Of a DNA stretch of 64,000 nucleotides, positions 1 through 13,023 are shown one piece after another. The stretch spans positions 124,001 through 188,000 of the forward strand of contig JAJSPD010000025.1 of the NCBI GenBank assembly GCA_021307315.1, read 5' to 3'. The notes under the pieces are model-generated. The model was not told where the DNA came from and did no database searches. It was given only the letters and a program-made list of their open reading frames with translations. The DNA is from Bisporella sp. PMI_857. Its lineage: Eukaryota > Ascomycota > Leotiomycetes > Helotiales > Helotiaceae. The position numbers and the translations under genes were made by a program. Every line of letters begins with the position of its first letter. The stretch's first letter is position 1.

Positions 1-3000
1 AAGAATATATCGATTCATTGCCTCTCGGAAACGGTTCTTATACTCTTTGGGTGATGTGACTGTAGGCTTGTTCCGATTCCCACCAGCAAACCCTCTGTCT
101 TTGATCCAGGATTCGAGTTTTTTATCCCATGTATATGTTCGAACAACATCTATAATCCCCACGACAAGCTCTTTACGACTCTGATCAAAGTTAGTGAGAT
201 CAAATTAAATCAGACACTAAGCTCACCTCGTCAATGGCTAACATTAGTGAGTAGTCCATCACGTCATTCCTTTGCAAGAAAAGCGTATCATTGAAGACAG
301 AATTGCGCAGAAGTTTCTTGGAATGCTAGATGACGTCAGCTAATTGAATCATTAGGTTGTTAGATGATTTGATTCACCTCTCGTGCGAACAGTGGTGATT
401 CGTATATAAACTCAACCATATTCTCGTCTAGTAGAACCTCATTTTGATCTCCTGTCGCGGTTATTTTACGGTTTCGCATAGATCCTTTAAGGTCGAAGAT
501 ACGATCTGGGGTTCGGTCATAGAACAGATTCTCCATGACAAGCACATCCAACTTGACTTCAACTCCGGTCACTGGGTTCTTGAGTAGGATTTGATAGAAT
601 CCAAGCATTTTAGCTATTACACTTGGGAGCTCGTGGAAGAGTATCTCCGCCATCATATTGAAATAAGCAGGGGCAAATTTCAGGAAAGCCTGGGTTTCTA
701 TCGAGGATAATGACTTCAGTATCATTCTGTCATCCAGCGTCTTTAGAAAGACAGACTTAGTTTTGCCTCCTTTTGAGTCCCATTTGAGGCAACGTGATAG
801 AGATTCCACAATGCGGTCGGCGACGCCGCATTTACGACGTACAGCGTCGAATTGCTCGGCATAAAATATCTTACACTGCATAGTAGCTGAAGAATCGACG
901 AAGGAGAGAGATATATGTGTGCCCTTGGAGCGGAGTAGTGAAGTTTCAACCTCGGCTTCTTCAACACCATCTTGAGAGGCGAACTCTTTCCTGTCGAAAT
1001 TATTACTGGACTCTTGACCACGGAGTGTCGCTAGTTTGTCTTGGTAGCTTTGAGATTGCAGAGCAAAGGCGATCAGAGAGCTGGGTTCGTCCTCTCGTAT
1101 GATCACATCTGTGTCTGCAAATATGTGGTCACTGGCATTGACTGGATATTCTAGAGGGGTCCATCCGCTGGCAGATCTCTCAGCCCAAAAATTGGTCAGC
1201 ATTTTCATCAAGCTCGATTTTTCATGCTTTGGTAATTCGAGTGGTATATCGGCATTGGGTTGACCTAGAGACTCTGCGATCTCGGCCGCCCCGGGAATCA
1301 TGTCATCAAGTAGGGAATGGTCAGCATCGCTGGCGGCCTCGTCATCCGACCCCGTTTGACTGATGGTATGCTGATTGTCATCTGTTTCAGCCTCTGTTGC
1401 AGTTTCCTCGGTAGTGAGAGCAGTATCAGTGGGCGAGTGTTCCCCAGTTTCTGTTGTCGCTATCTCTGTGTTTAGGTGCGCAAGACCACCCACGACACTT
1501 GTTTCTTTACCATCTGGATGTGAAGGTGGAATGGAAGCAAGATCGCTGGTACTTGGGCCACGTTCCTCAACTGCATCATTGACATCCTTATAAACTGCGA
1601 CAATTGGTTTCGAAGAAGCTTTGGGGAAAGCCCTCGACTGTGTAACCTTTGCTGCACGTTGCCTTCTATCACGGACACGCTCCTTTTCGAACTCGCGGCT
1701 CAGTTGCTCGAAATGCTTTGCCAAGGTTGAAACTCTCGTATCTTTCCGTTTGCTTGCGACAGACCTTGGAATCAATGAACCTCCGTTCTTTTTCCTTAGC
1801 GTGCCTAGGCCTAATCTTTCTGAAAGCTTCTTATCTGTGGGCTTTAATGGATCTGTCGCGGATGGCTTAGGAGGCTCATTGGATATGGCAAGTGGTTCAG
1901 CCGCATCTCTAGGACCACTACCGTGCCTGCCATATGTCTTAGTTGGATTTAGATTGATTCTACGGAGCGTTCCAGCTGGCTGTGACTGTGTGCGGTTCAT
2001 TGGAGGCGAGGTTGCTGTTCCAGCACGCCGCGGCGCTCCACGTTCTGATGGTCTGGGGATTCCAGATGCCTCTGACTGACTGACGCCTTGAGTATTGGTG
2101 CTGATGGGATTAATCTGCAACAAGCTTTCTACTTTTTCGGGCAAAGTCAACTCGATGTGTTCTCCCGGCAGGATTGGCGAGACAATCGCGAGCGGCGTAC
2201 TAGTTCCAGAAGGATCAGGCGAGATCTGAAAATCCGAAAGTGATGATTGCACTTCAGTTTCCAATGGTAGTGCTAGATCGAGATGTTCCATGCCTCCGGG
2301 ACTGGCTTGCGATACATGAGATTCCGCCCCTTCTGTATAAGAAGTTTGTACTGATGATGTGGTCGACGGGGTATCTGCTGTTATAGTATCTTCTTTGACA
2401 ACAGATGTCAAAACGTCGTGTACGTCCTCCACAGAGATATTCGAAGGCTTTCGTTTCAACTCCAGTGACGCGCTAGGCGATTTTTCATCAGTCTCTGAAG
2501 GTAGGTCTGCAGAGTCTATTGTGTTAACAGACGTTGTTGATTCGTCTCGGTCCATGAACATCTTCTTTAATTGAAGTGCTGCTAGTCGTCGAATATCTCT
2601 CTCAGAAGGGAAAAAATTGGCATCAAACTCTGCAAAGGCATCATCCCACTGAGCTACCTTTTCTTGCATGGCCCTCACAGCTCTATTCATTGGGATAATC
2701 TCATAATATTTGGACTCCATATATTTATCCTGAAGCTTTCGAACCAGTGCTGCTTGCTCTTCTTGACAACGTTTTGATAATCGATCTACTTCTGCTTTAC
2801 AAGCTTCGGTTTTCTCCGGAACAACACTGTCAATATTGATTCCATTGATTCTTGATTTCACAGATGCCATAAAACGATTCCATCGTTCCTCAATTCTTGT
2901 GAACAAGTCATTCTTGAGCTTCAGATCATTGTCCACCTTCCAGGTGATCCTTGGCCGTGGCACGACGATTTCAAGGAGATCTATAGGATCATAGTGAACG

Positions 3001-6000
3001 CTGACAGCTACGTTCTTGTATCCAAAATATCGTAGATGATCCCGGTGAAGATCGTGAGGACAGAAACCGACGTTAAGTGCCAAACCACTACTCCAGAAGG
3101 AGAGCTCCAAGTACTTTCCCAGAGAATACTTCCAGGTACTTTCTGACATCGGCATAATCTGGGTTTCCTTGTCGCATTTCTTACAATAGCTCCACATCAA
3201 AATCGAGTCTTGAAGGCCTTTGAGTCTGCATGCAGAGCGCTCTACAATTATAGTTATACGAGCCTCTCCATGTACATAGGTTCGCTGGTGCTCAGACATC
3301 CTCCGCTCGCAACCATGTGAAGTGCATATCGTATTGGCGCTCAAACACAAATCTTCGATATATTGACCTAAAGTGCAGTCTGGCTCAAAGTTGCTTGAGA
3401 CCTCGTGCTCGTTGTAAAAGTCTAAGGCTAATAGATCTGGCCCAGCACATGGTATTTTGGTTTCTGTACAGACGACTGTGTAAAGTACGGTGATGTTCTG
3501 GTGGGCGTATGGATCAAAGAGATGGTTGTTGATCTGAATTTGACTCTCCCACTGACGTTTCTGGGTCTGATAATTGTGCATCGCTTTGTCATACTCGGCA
3601 TCATGAACGGCGTGAAGGACCTCCATGACTTGACGCGGTGCATTCTTCACAGTCCCATGGACCATTTCAGGCTTAATAAGTTGGAACTTTTGTGGTCTCG
3701 ACTTTTCGTCTTCTTCGAACGTATCCTGGTCCCGAAGTTTTTTAAGATAAAGTAACCTTCGTTCCTGCTCGCGAGCCCTCATTAAAAGATATGGCTGAAT
3801 AAATTTTACAAAAGGAGAAGCGGAGAGAAGCTTGGTCTGGTGCTTAGCTACCATGTCACTATAAAACGTCGGCATAGGAATGTCGTCTGGCAATTGATCA
3901 TCGTTTGAACCATGGGCGTGCGACTGGTGTGCTGAGATAGCTTTAGGCGTTTTCACGAGGTCTTCGAGAGGCAAGCTGCCACTGGACGGCCGCGTTGTAA
4001 CTGCGTCAGACTGGCCGGGGGGGTAGGATAACCTTTCATTTGTCTCACCAACAATGCTATTAGGTGCCTCTGATTTGTGAGATACATCCGCCATAAGTTG
4101 TAATTTATCGCTTGCAGCTGTGAGAGTCTCCCTCAGAGCGGGAGTTTCTGGCACTCCAAACTGAGTAGACTGAATAGTAGAATGTTTGCGGATAGATAAG
4201 GTTCCGTTGTGCTCCGCAGCAGAAGGAACAACTATGAACTCGTCGCGCATCAAACATGTCTCTAACTTCAGATTGTAGACAACGTACACCATAAAGTCTG
4301 TGATTCTCTTCACTCTCGACAGCACCGCTGTGTTTGCCCCACGCAACGCAATAGTGCAGCCTAACTCCTTAGGGCAGCCCGAAAGATATATGTACGTTTT
4401 CTTCTTGCCTGGAATATCCCCGTGAACGTATGTCTTTACGTCAAACCCGGCACATTTTCCTATATGCACAGGCTTCAGAGCCACCATATCTATAGAAGAG
4501 ATAATCTCCGTTTGCGCAAAACGAGACACGGCAGCAATGACAGACTGCTTAACATTGTACGCCACGGCAATGTTTGCCTCAGCCAAGTATTGTAAAGCCA
4601 AACCCGATATATTCTTTTGCACTAAAAGTAGTTGAGGTCGTAAGGAGGCTATTCGATTTACCATATTTTTGAGGAACTCTTTCTCCTGAGCAATGACTGG
4701 CTCGAGGCTCATAAAATGATGCTGATGTCTCTGGTACTCGATGGGGAATGAGACAATGACTATCCGCGGATTAGAGATAGAGCGAGGCATGCTTTTTAAC
4801 GCCAAGTTTTTGGAGAAAACAACCCCAGAAACATAGGATGTATCACCTGGCTTGCCCCCTGGGATTTTTTTGGTCTTCACAAAATGCCGAATATCGATGT
4901 CTTCGCCACGACGAACATCTGGGCAAACATCATCGGTACATTGTAAGAGGATAGGGATGAGCGCCTTCTCCCACAATGATACGTTTGGTATCTGAGCATC
5001 CTCTAGAAGTTGATGAAGTAATCGATTAACATGTTGCAAGCTTGGACTGTTGAGCTCAATGATAGGGGCCTTTGCATCTCTCATTGAGGCGCTTCTGGTT
5101 ACTCGTGCCTGCCCATTAGGTGGAGTAGACAATGATATATCGGACCTCGCAAGTTCTTCGTCTAAATTTCCGAATATATCGCGAGGGTTCGTCTGTCTTG
5201 GAGAAGTGCGAGAATGTAGGAAATTACTGTTGGCAGCACTGAGGTTACGTCGACGATTTGGACGCGTGAATCCAGCCATAGAATTACTGCCACTAGTCTC
5301 GTCCATGCCTCTGCTTGTTAAACTAACTCCGCTAATACTCTTTTCTCCGCCCCTAGCCCTATGTTTTTTGCCTGCACTCAGAAGCGAGCCAAACCCGGAC
5401 CGATCGTTCTCGAATGTTGGGCTTATGAAACTCCCACTATTCATTGTTGCGAATATACTCGGCTGTTCATCTGCACTAGACTCCTCATCTGACATATACG
5501 GAGCTAAATCAGGGTCTATGATATTGTCATCATGGAATGCTGGTAGACGTGACCGCTTTCCTAGGTCGTCCGTTGCTCCACGATGGAATGGCGCCGTTTC
5601 TTCTGTAGTAGCTTTAAACCTGCCAAGGAAATTATTTCGCGATTGATGTCTCCTATGGCCAGAAGAAGCAGGACGGCCGGCGGTTGTGAGTGTTTTCAAA
5701 GACCTCGATGAACTCGGCCTAATCAATTGCGGTTCATCGACATCAAGAACAAGGGAATGTCTATTCGCCGAATCTCCCACTCTACGCGCAGCTATCGCCA
5801 TCATGGGTGTGGCTACAGGTCTAGCTTTCCCACCACTGATTGGCTGCCCTCCCTCATAGAGATTAGATTCTGGGCCATCATTTGTAATTGTGTTACTGGC
5901 TGGTTCAAGCTTTTTATGCTGAGACTGAAAGAAAGTTGGCAATGATGAGCCATCATCCGATTCTTCAGATTCACTACTATCATGCCTATTGTTGATGATA

Positions 6001-7451
6001 TCAAGACATGTTTTACAAACTCTCAATTTACCCTGCACGCCAAACCTCTGACCAGAGATATTTGAAGTGCATTTAGCGTCAAATATGCAGCCACAGGTGC
6101 GACAATGATGCTTTCTCCGAAAGGCGTTGAAGGGATCGTTGCATAGAAAACATTCCTTACAGCTATCATCAGCCATCCAAAACTCCTTACTGAGCACTTG
6201 TTTCCTCATTTTCTCGAGCCTTGCACTAACTGCGTCCGGAGCCCCCTCGTTGATTGTGGTTCCAGGTATCCGGGACCTGTCCTGGTGGCTAGAAGCATGA
6301 ACTTCATCAGGAGAAAATGTTTCATGTCGCACACTATTATGGGCGGATGTGTTTATGGGACTGGCCTCAGCTGTGCTACGTTCCGTGGAAGATGCCCTAG
6401 AACCTTGGTACCCAGGTAGGTGCGACTGGGTGATCCGCTCAATCGCAGCCGGCCTTTTTGCGGTCCGGCCAGAAGCTTGCAGTAGAGACAAAGCTGATGA
6501 AGCACTTTGATTTTTTGAAGCTAATTTTCCCCCTTCAATGCTTCCATCCACTGCAGGCATTGACGGCCCATTGAGTTGATCAGGTATGGCGTCAGTCTCC
6601 AATAATTCTGAAAAACCAACCTCATCTGTGGGTTCCATGTTTTGGCGAGGGCTAGGAATAGCATGGTCTAAGTGATTACCCGCGTTTATTGTAGTTATCA
6701 AAATATCGCCCCTTTTGTTAGTATCTAATGCAGAATTGCCATCCATGTTTGATGACTTATTTGCATCACCATCTTTAAAGACATTGACATATACGGGTTT
6801 GACTACCGGTGCTGTAAATGAAGATGTAGCCTTGGTCATGGGCGTGATCGGTGGCCGCGGAGAAGTTACTGATTTTATTGCACCAGGAGTTAAGCTAAGC
6901 GAGGCCCTCGAGGGTTTTGCTGCCTGGGACTGATTCTCAGATGCGAGACCTGGGAAATTTGAAGAGGATGGCGATTGTAAGTGGGATGACGAGGACGTCG
7001 ACGGGTGGATTGGAGATATCATAACACCACTATCCTCCCTGGCGGGAGCAACTGGTCCTTTGTAAGTTGGCGTGGGTAAGCGCAGGCTACTAACAGATCC
7101 AGATTCCATGCTTTCACTGTCCCCTTTTTGCGTATGTGAGCTAGACTTTTCTTTTCCAGCTCCAACGGCCCCTTTGAAACGACTGTACAATCCACTGAAA
7201 CCATGCTGTATTATATCTCCTGCTATCCCTTGAGTTTCGGCGGTGGACGAAGGAGGCGGCGGGGCAAATTCGTTGAAAGTTGTGAGGGTATCTGATTGGC
7301 ATGCAGAACTATGTATTTTATCTAACGCGTGTGACAGTTGTTCTTTGTCGAACGGGGTTGAGCTTGAGAGAGAGGCTAGTGATCCACGACGGGAGCCCAT
7401 GTTGAGAGGAAACAACGAGGGCGGTCCCTTGGACGAATCGTTGGAAGACAT
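1..7451 (-). CDS. fab1: 1-phosphatidylinositol-3-phosphate 5-kinase (Fab1/PIKfyve), 3' end off the left edge
   Basis: Makes phosphatidylinositol 3,5-bisphosphate from PI3P on endosome and vacuole membranes. The ATG is at 7451. A single exon (7451-378) encodes about 2,358 residues, followed by introns 326-377 and 181-226 and exons 325-227 and 180 to the edge. Domains in order: a long Ser/Thr-rich disordered N-terminus; a FYVE zinc finger near residues 425-490 (contains RRKHHC and the CX2C pairs); a CCT/TCP1-like domain about 790-1080; a Cys-rich Fab1 region about 1330-1500; and the PIP-kinase core from about 2150. The kinase shows [11 protein letters not shown] with the ATP-site lysine and [10 protein letters not shown]. 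The short exons restore [14 protein letters not shown] and then [19 protein letters not shown], both hallmark PIPK segments. The activation loop end and stop codon lie outside the window. The large first exon is normal for fungal Fab1. Confidence 0.96.
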
Positions 7452-8183
7452 TTCTGATCAAATATTGTGTTAGACCCGGTGCAGGTACAGTAATCGCCTG
7501 CCCCGACTTGTTGCTCGAGTGACAACTGTCTATCGCGTGCGCTGCCGCCTGGACAAACGGCTGGTGTCGCGGAATATCATGTCACCCAGATTCCAGCAAG
7601 TGTTGGTCGACGATCAGATGCCAGTCGTACATGCTGGATATTATGAATCGAGGGAGTATTCCCGAAGCATCAGAACAAGCTGAGAATGTTTTGGTGCCTA
7701 CTTTACAGTAATTCCACTTTCCTCACGATGACGCAGTACGGTGGTCTGGCAGTGCCGACCATGCAACATAAAAGGTCACAGCGATGGCGACCGAAGGATG
7801 TGTCGCTATCTCCCAGGAGTCTGCAAAGGTTCTGCTTGCATCCAGAGGCTTCTTCGAAGGAGGGCTGGGCTCTCCAGGTTCCTGTTCGCATACATCATAA
7901 TGCGCTGAGGTTGCACTACCTGAACGCAGTAAAGTGCGGGAGTTTCCGCAGTCCCGTGACTTCGAGACTGCCCCACCCCAGAGGCAACGCGTCGGAATTC
8001 ACGCGACGGGAAGTCTCTCGAAGGATACATGCTGAGGCTCTCCACAGGCAAGCATAATCCGTTTGATAGGAAACATGTCGACTCTGCATCCATGATTTAC
8101 GCAGCCTTATCTGTTTTTCATGCTCTTGACCTTGTTCCATCACTGCAGCCTCTTTCCTCAGCCAGAGAAGTCAACCACAGAAA
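7452..8183. promoter_or_regulatory. Intergenic, head-to-head promoter region of fab1 and the Tpz1-like gene
   Basis: The 732-bp spacer separates two divergent start codons and must hold both promoters. Short overlapping frames occur on both strands but show no domain and no codon pattern I trust. I see no RNA gene or repeat. Confidence 0.6.
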
Positions 8184-11100
8184 ATGACTACATTGTCTTC
8201 ATTTCAAGGCTGGATAGACCCTGTGTGCAAGAATGAACTGGAATCAGCCTATCGAAGCCCACTAGCTACAAGTTTTAATTTACCTACAAGCACTACTGGA
8301 GAAAATATCCTTGGTACCAGAGACTCGGTAAGGATACGCTTGACTAGAGAGAGACCCGTCCAGATACTTAAGGTAGTTCAATCTCCTCTTTTCTGAATAG
8401 AAACTTATGGGACCAGTTCATCACGCGGATAGAGGAGGGTATCGAGGCGTCAATATCAGATGCCAATACCCAGATTCGAGCACTTTTCACTGCTGCCTCA
8501 ATCAAGGAAGCGGAGACTTGTATGAAATGGAAGTTCCCTGACGATCGTACGAAGAGCAGTATTATCAATATTCTGGAATATTACCTGGTAAGTTTATCCC
8601 CCGTTTGTCGGTTATTTATATCTAACAATCTTCACGACATATAATCCAAAATCACAGAAGTCAAGTAGATTGACTCTCACCGTGGATAAATTTTCTTTTG
8701 TGCAGGAAATACCTTCTGTTCGAGGAAACCCGATTCCCATCGAAGATTCTCCTACCCTGAAAATAGTCTTGAAGAATTGGAGACGACTCCTATCTGAGGA
8801 TGAAAGTCGCAGAAGTGAGGATAAAAACGCAGGATCACCATTAGGATCTCAAGTTGGAGACGACTCTAGTGGTGCCCTGTCTCAACTAAACTTTGTTACT
8901 CAGGCTGTTCTGGGCACGCAAATTCATGAAACGTCACTTAACCAAGAAATTTTGGTGGACAAGGCTTCAGCACACATTGCCCAAATGAGGAATGAACTTC
9001 TAGCGCTCCTGCCGCAGAAGAGTATTAAACAAGACTACAGACGATGTGATGAAAATCATTCTGTCGTCTCAGCTGTTCTGAAGCCTCTGTCGCAGGATCG
9101 AAAATTAGAGATATCATCGAGAATCGATACTCAGGCAAACATGAGGCACGGGCAGCCGCCAGTCTATCCCCATCAACCAAACCAAATTAATGCGATTGAC
9201 TTGCTGCGAAATAAACATGATCTCTCATGCACTTCCTATGTATCTACGAATATGCCTATATATGATGACGAGAAGGAGAACAGCCAGGAAATAACTAAAG
9301 TAAGGAACGAGGAACCTCCGAGAAAGGAACTTAGCCTGACACGGAAGAACCCTCTTTGCTTTATCAATCTTTTACACCAAACCACCGAGTCTAACCCATT
9401 TGAAGGCACCAAACGTCTTTCCAAATTGAACGTTACCATATTAGAGAAACAACAAACTTGCGTAGAACGAAATGGCGCGTGGGTACAACAAGAAAGCTCT
9501 GGTCCTTCAACTTATGCAAACATCCCAGATGGCGTCTTGGCACAGTTGGAAGCCTTTGTTCGTCAGCAAACAAATCACGTGCGCGCTGAACTGAACTTTG
9601 ATAAAAGAATACCTCCAATCGAAGTCCATCGAGAAGCAAAATTGAGCAAACGTACTTCTAGCTCTACAATAGAAGAGAGGAGTGAGGACTCTGGTGCAAA
9701 TGATGAGAATGAGTCCTCCCGATTAGCTTTAATATCTTCTAATTTGCGAAGAGGCGCGGCAGTCAGTGTTGGCGAAAACCGTTCGATCCACGATGACGAT
9801 AGCGACGAAGAGATTACATCCTGGCCACCTAGCCCAATGTATAATTTAAATAGATCGCCACAGCCTGAGCATGCTGAAGTCGATGACACTAGATCACCAC
9901 AAACACTGGTCGAACCACATTTGGATCAGCCAACATGTGTGTCGCGAAGCATTGCCTATGCGCCATTTCCGTCCAGTAGCCCTGGTAGTGACGACGAATT
10001 ACCACTCGACGTACCGCGTGCCATAGGCGAGGAAGTTGATGAGACTAGAACAGAATTTGTAACATCGGTGGACGCGTTTCGTGTCGTTCCGTCAACATTG
10101 CCGCAACACAATTCCGTAGTGCAAGTTAAGCGTACGCCATATCAGAATTCACGATCAGCGCAAAATCCTGGTAGCAGTATTGACACGGAAGCGCTTCCTC
10201 GTTTGAGAGGAATAACATCACCTGCTTCTTCGGACCCTGTAATTCCTGCCACATTTGGAGAACTTTATCCCCAAGAGCCATCCATTCTTATGGGAAATAT
10301 GGCTAGTCCCAGAAGTTCGCCAGTATCTTCCGGACTGCCTCTACAACATCAAACAGAACCCAACATTAATAGTTCCCGGGATGACGATCAACATATGTTA
10401 GGTCAATGCCTGACTGAACTCGAATACTCACAGGGATCTGCAGACAAGGTCACTAAACGTATCTCTTTTACAGCCACAGCACCTTCGCCAATCGCTCAGA
10501 AAGGCTTTACGCGAGGGCTTTCTGAGAATACTTCGGATTCGGAAAGGCAAGGAGAAGATCTATCTAATTCTATTATGGCATCAAGGTCAGATGTCAATGT
10601 AGCGAGTACATTATCTGGTGAACGATCAGAACTCTCTGGAAAGTCTTCAAAATTCAAATTAATGTCTTCAGGACATAATGCGACGGCCAGAAATTCTATC
10701 GCCAAGTCTTCTTATCTTCCTATTAAGCGCCGAAAACTAAAAACCTCAACTTCGTTCCAATTTAGCCAGGAGGACGATTATCAGCCTGTCGATATAAGTG
10801 AAATCATTCGGGCCGAGAGGTATAAATACAAGCCTGCTTCTGATGACGAAGTAGATTCTGTTGATAAAGACAACCTATCCGATGTTGGGTCAGGTTTGGA
10901 GACGAGCAAAGAGGTTCCAGATAGTACCGAAGTCTCAGCTATGTCCGAAGAATCAATCTTGAATGCAAGCAACCTGGGTTATTCTCTGAACGGGCATCCT
11001 AAGCCGCAATCTGTAGTAAATGATGCTTCTCAGCCTCGTTCTGCTCGAGCGGCCCAACATGCGATTGCATGTGGATTAGCAAGTCAAATACCAGCTACGG

Positions 11101-12351
11101 AAATTATCCTGACTGCAGATTCGGCTGGAAAATCGCACGTTGGTGAATCGGAATTATCGTCGACCATGAATTTAAATGTAAGCGCCAATATTACCGATTC
11201 ACTTCAATCCATTCAGCCGACAGCAAGAAGGTCCTCTCCGCGATCTACTGCCTTTGATGTATTCATGGATACTTATCCAACCTATACAGGATCTCGGAAG
11301 CGCTTCATCGAAGCATTAGCATACTTGGAGTATTTAGAACAGGGAAGAAAGAAACGATTTCTCCGAAGATCGTTATGGGATGACTTTATACGAGTACTCG
11401 ACGCTGAGTACATTGATTATTTACGGAGCGTTCGCTACTCAGACATAGAAAAGCTGACGGGTTTGGACTTCTACAATGACCAAGATGAGGATCCCGTCTA
11501 CAAAGAGATGATTATTACACCTGATAATCTCCGAGAGGCCTTGGAATCCATGGATTATGTTGACGTCACCAGGGCTAGGAACAAGTTTAATAGACCACTA
11601 AGGAATGCTGCCATAGTTCTAGTATCTGAGAGTTCTAGGGAAGGACCCTATACGCCATCTCATGGTCACCAGCAGCCACATTCGCCCGACTTGTTTAATA
11701 CCCGACTTGATCAGATAGACAAACCGGCGTCTTCAAGAGCGATGTGTGATTTTGGAGATGACACATTGAAGCACAGTCGGAAACGGCCGTTCTTCGAGAC
11801 TTACAGCCAATTACAGACGGCTCAGAGAGCTGAAACCGACTCAACTGAGGAAGACCACGATGACTTGGGAATTCAGGTCGTCTCAGCAAAAAAAAGCAAG
11901 CGTACACTCCCGTGGAACAAGAATCCTTCTTCGCCACAAACAGATTCAAGACCATCAAGCACAGCACCTGTGCAGCCGAAGCCCAAAGACCTGAGACCTA
12001 CATCGTTGCATACAAGTGGTAGGTGCTCTCTTTGCTCAAAATAGAAGCACTCGCCTGAGTCTATTTAAGGCAATTCAACCAATATAGCATTGTAACACTA
12101 ACTCGCAACATACAGGTTTCTCCCAAAGCTTTCCCCAACAACCAAAATCAACTGTCCTTCCCAAACTACCACAGCCACCTACGCATTCGGCAAGAGAGCC
12201 AGCACGCCAAGCTGGACCCCTTCCATCCCTTTCCCGAAAGTCAGACGGCTCCAAACGGACAGCCTCGACCATTTCTCGTAGCCCCATAATAGGCACACCT
12301 AGCACTCGTAAAGTTTCCCTTCTCCAGCTTTGTTTCCGCGGTATTTGCTAA
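8184..12351 (+). CDS. Shelterin TPP1/Tpz1-like (EST3-type OB fold) telomere protein
   Basis: Likely telomere end-protection and telomerase-recruitment protein of the TPP1/Tpz1/Est3 class. Four exons: 8184-8372, 8417-8587, 8658-12018, 12116-12351 (about 1,318 aa). The 44-nt first intron was chosen because only that length joins RPVQILK to the frame reading SISDANTQIRALF; a 28-nt alternative gives a stop. Residues 1-155 have the OB-fold pattern: conserved N-terminal WI, a strand around VRIRLTRERPVQIL, a SDxxxxIxA segment and a final VDKFSFVQEI strand. The middle of about 700 residues is acidic, Ser-rich and low complexity. Near 860-970 there is a second conserved block (FDVFMDTYPTYTGSRKRFIE, then RRSLWDDFI) that I recall from fungal proteins annotated as EST3-like. 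The C-terminus is basic and Pro-rich, and the last exon could extend by further splicing. Family assignment is by recalled pattern, not search. Confidence 0.72.
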
Positions 12352-13023
12352 CAGTAGTGTAGCCATTAGCGAGAAAGCCGCGAAGCCACTCACGGCGATC
12401 CTGTTTGCGCGCTCATTGTACTTGAAACGGAAGAGGGAGAGCGGCGAGATTCTTACGCCAGATAAACGCAGACACGGAAGTTAGGAACCCAGATGAACAG
12501 AATTTGAAACCCGCAAAGAGCTACGAAGGGTGATGGTGGTATCCTTTTCTTCAAATGATGACAAGCGAGGCGTCATGGGGCATGCTTATGTATGGTATCA
12601 CATATTATTGGTAATGTTCATAGGCTTCGGTACTGGCATGCTATCATACGTGCATATGCTCTCAGGATTAATCATCATCTTAATGGGTTTCACTACTTAA
12701 TTTCGCTACTACTTTACCAGAATAGAGTTCATCGATTCAGAAATTTTGAGAGCGTCTCATCATTATTTGCAACAGAGATGGCCTAGGCGCATGCAAAAGC
12801 AAAGCCGGATACATGTTAACCCAGCCCAGCCCAGTGTCCGATACGCCTCGCCGCCAAAAGCCAGGTATGCAAGTAACATAAATCCCTTTTGATGACTCCT
12901 CCATATGCACACCGCCTATTAACTCCTTCGCTAAGATGACCGAGCCAGCGCCTCACTATACATATGTAACCCCTTACCCGGAAAATTCAAACAGGAGAAA
13001 AGATGAAGATAAATTGATGGGTT
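12352..13023. other. Intergenic, tail-to-tail spacer
   Basis: Holds the 3' ends of the convergent Tpz1-like and F-box genes. A 64-codon frame at 12592-12786 has no recognisable content. I see nothing else. Confidence 0.5.

Noticed and set aside
743..7473. Many open frames of 60-200 codons on both strands across the Fab1 gene
   Set aside because: They overlap a strongly conserved coding exon in other frames, lack domains and vary in composition as expected for shadow frames.
7686..8143. Overlapping plus and minus frames between fab1 and the telomere gene
   Set aside because: Two strands compete over the same bases, with no domain, no splice context and promoter-like position.
8373..8400. 28-nt intron in the telomere gene
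   Set aside because: Too short for splicing and leads to an early stop; the 44-nt version fits.
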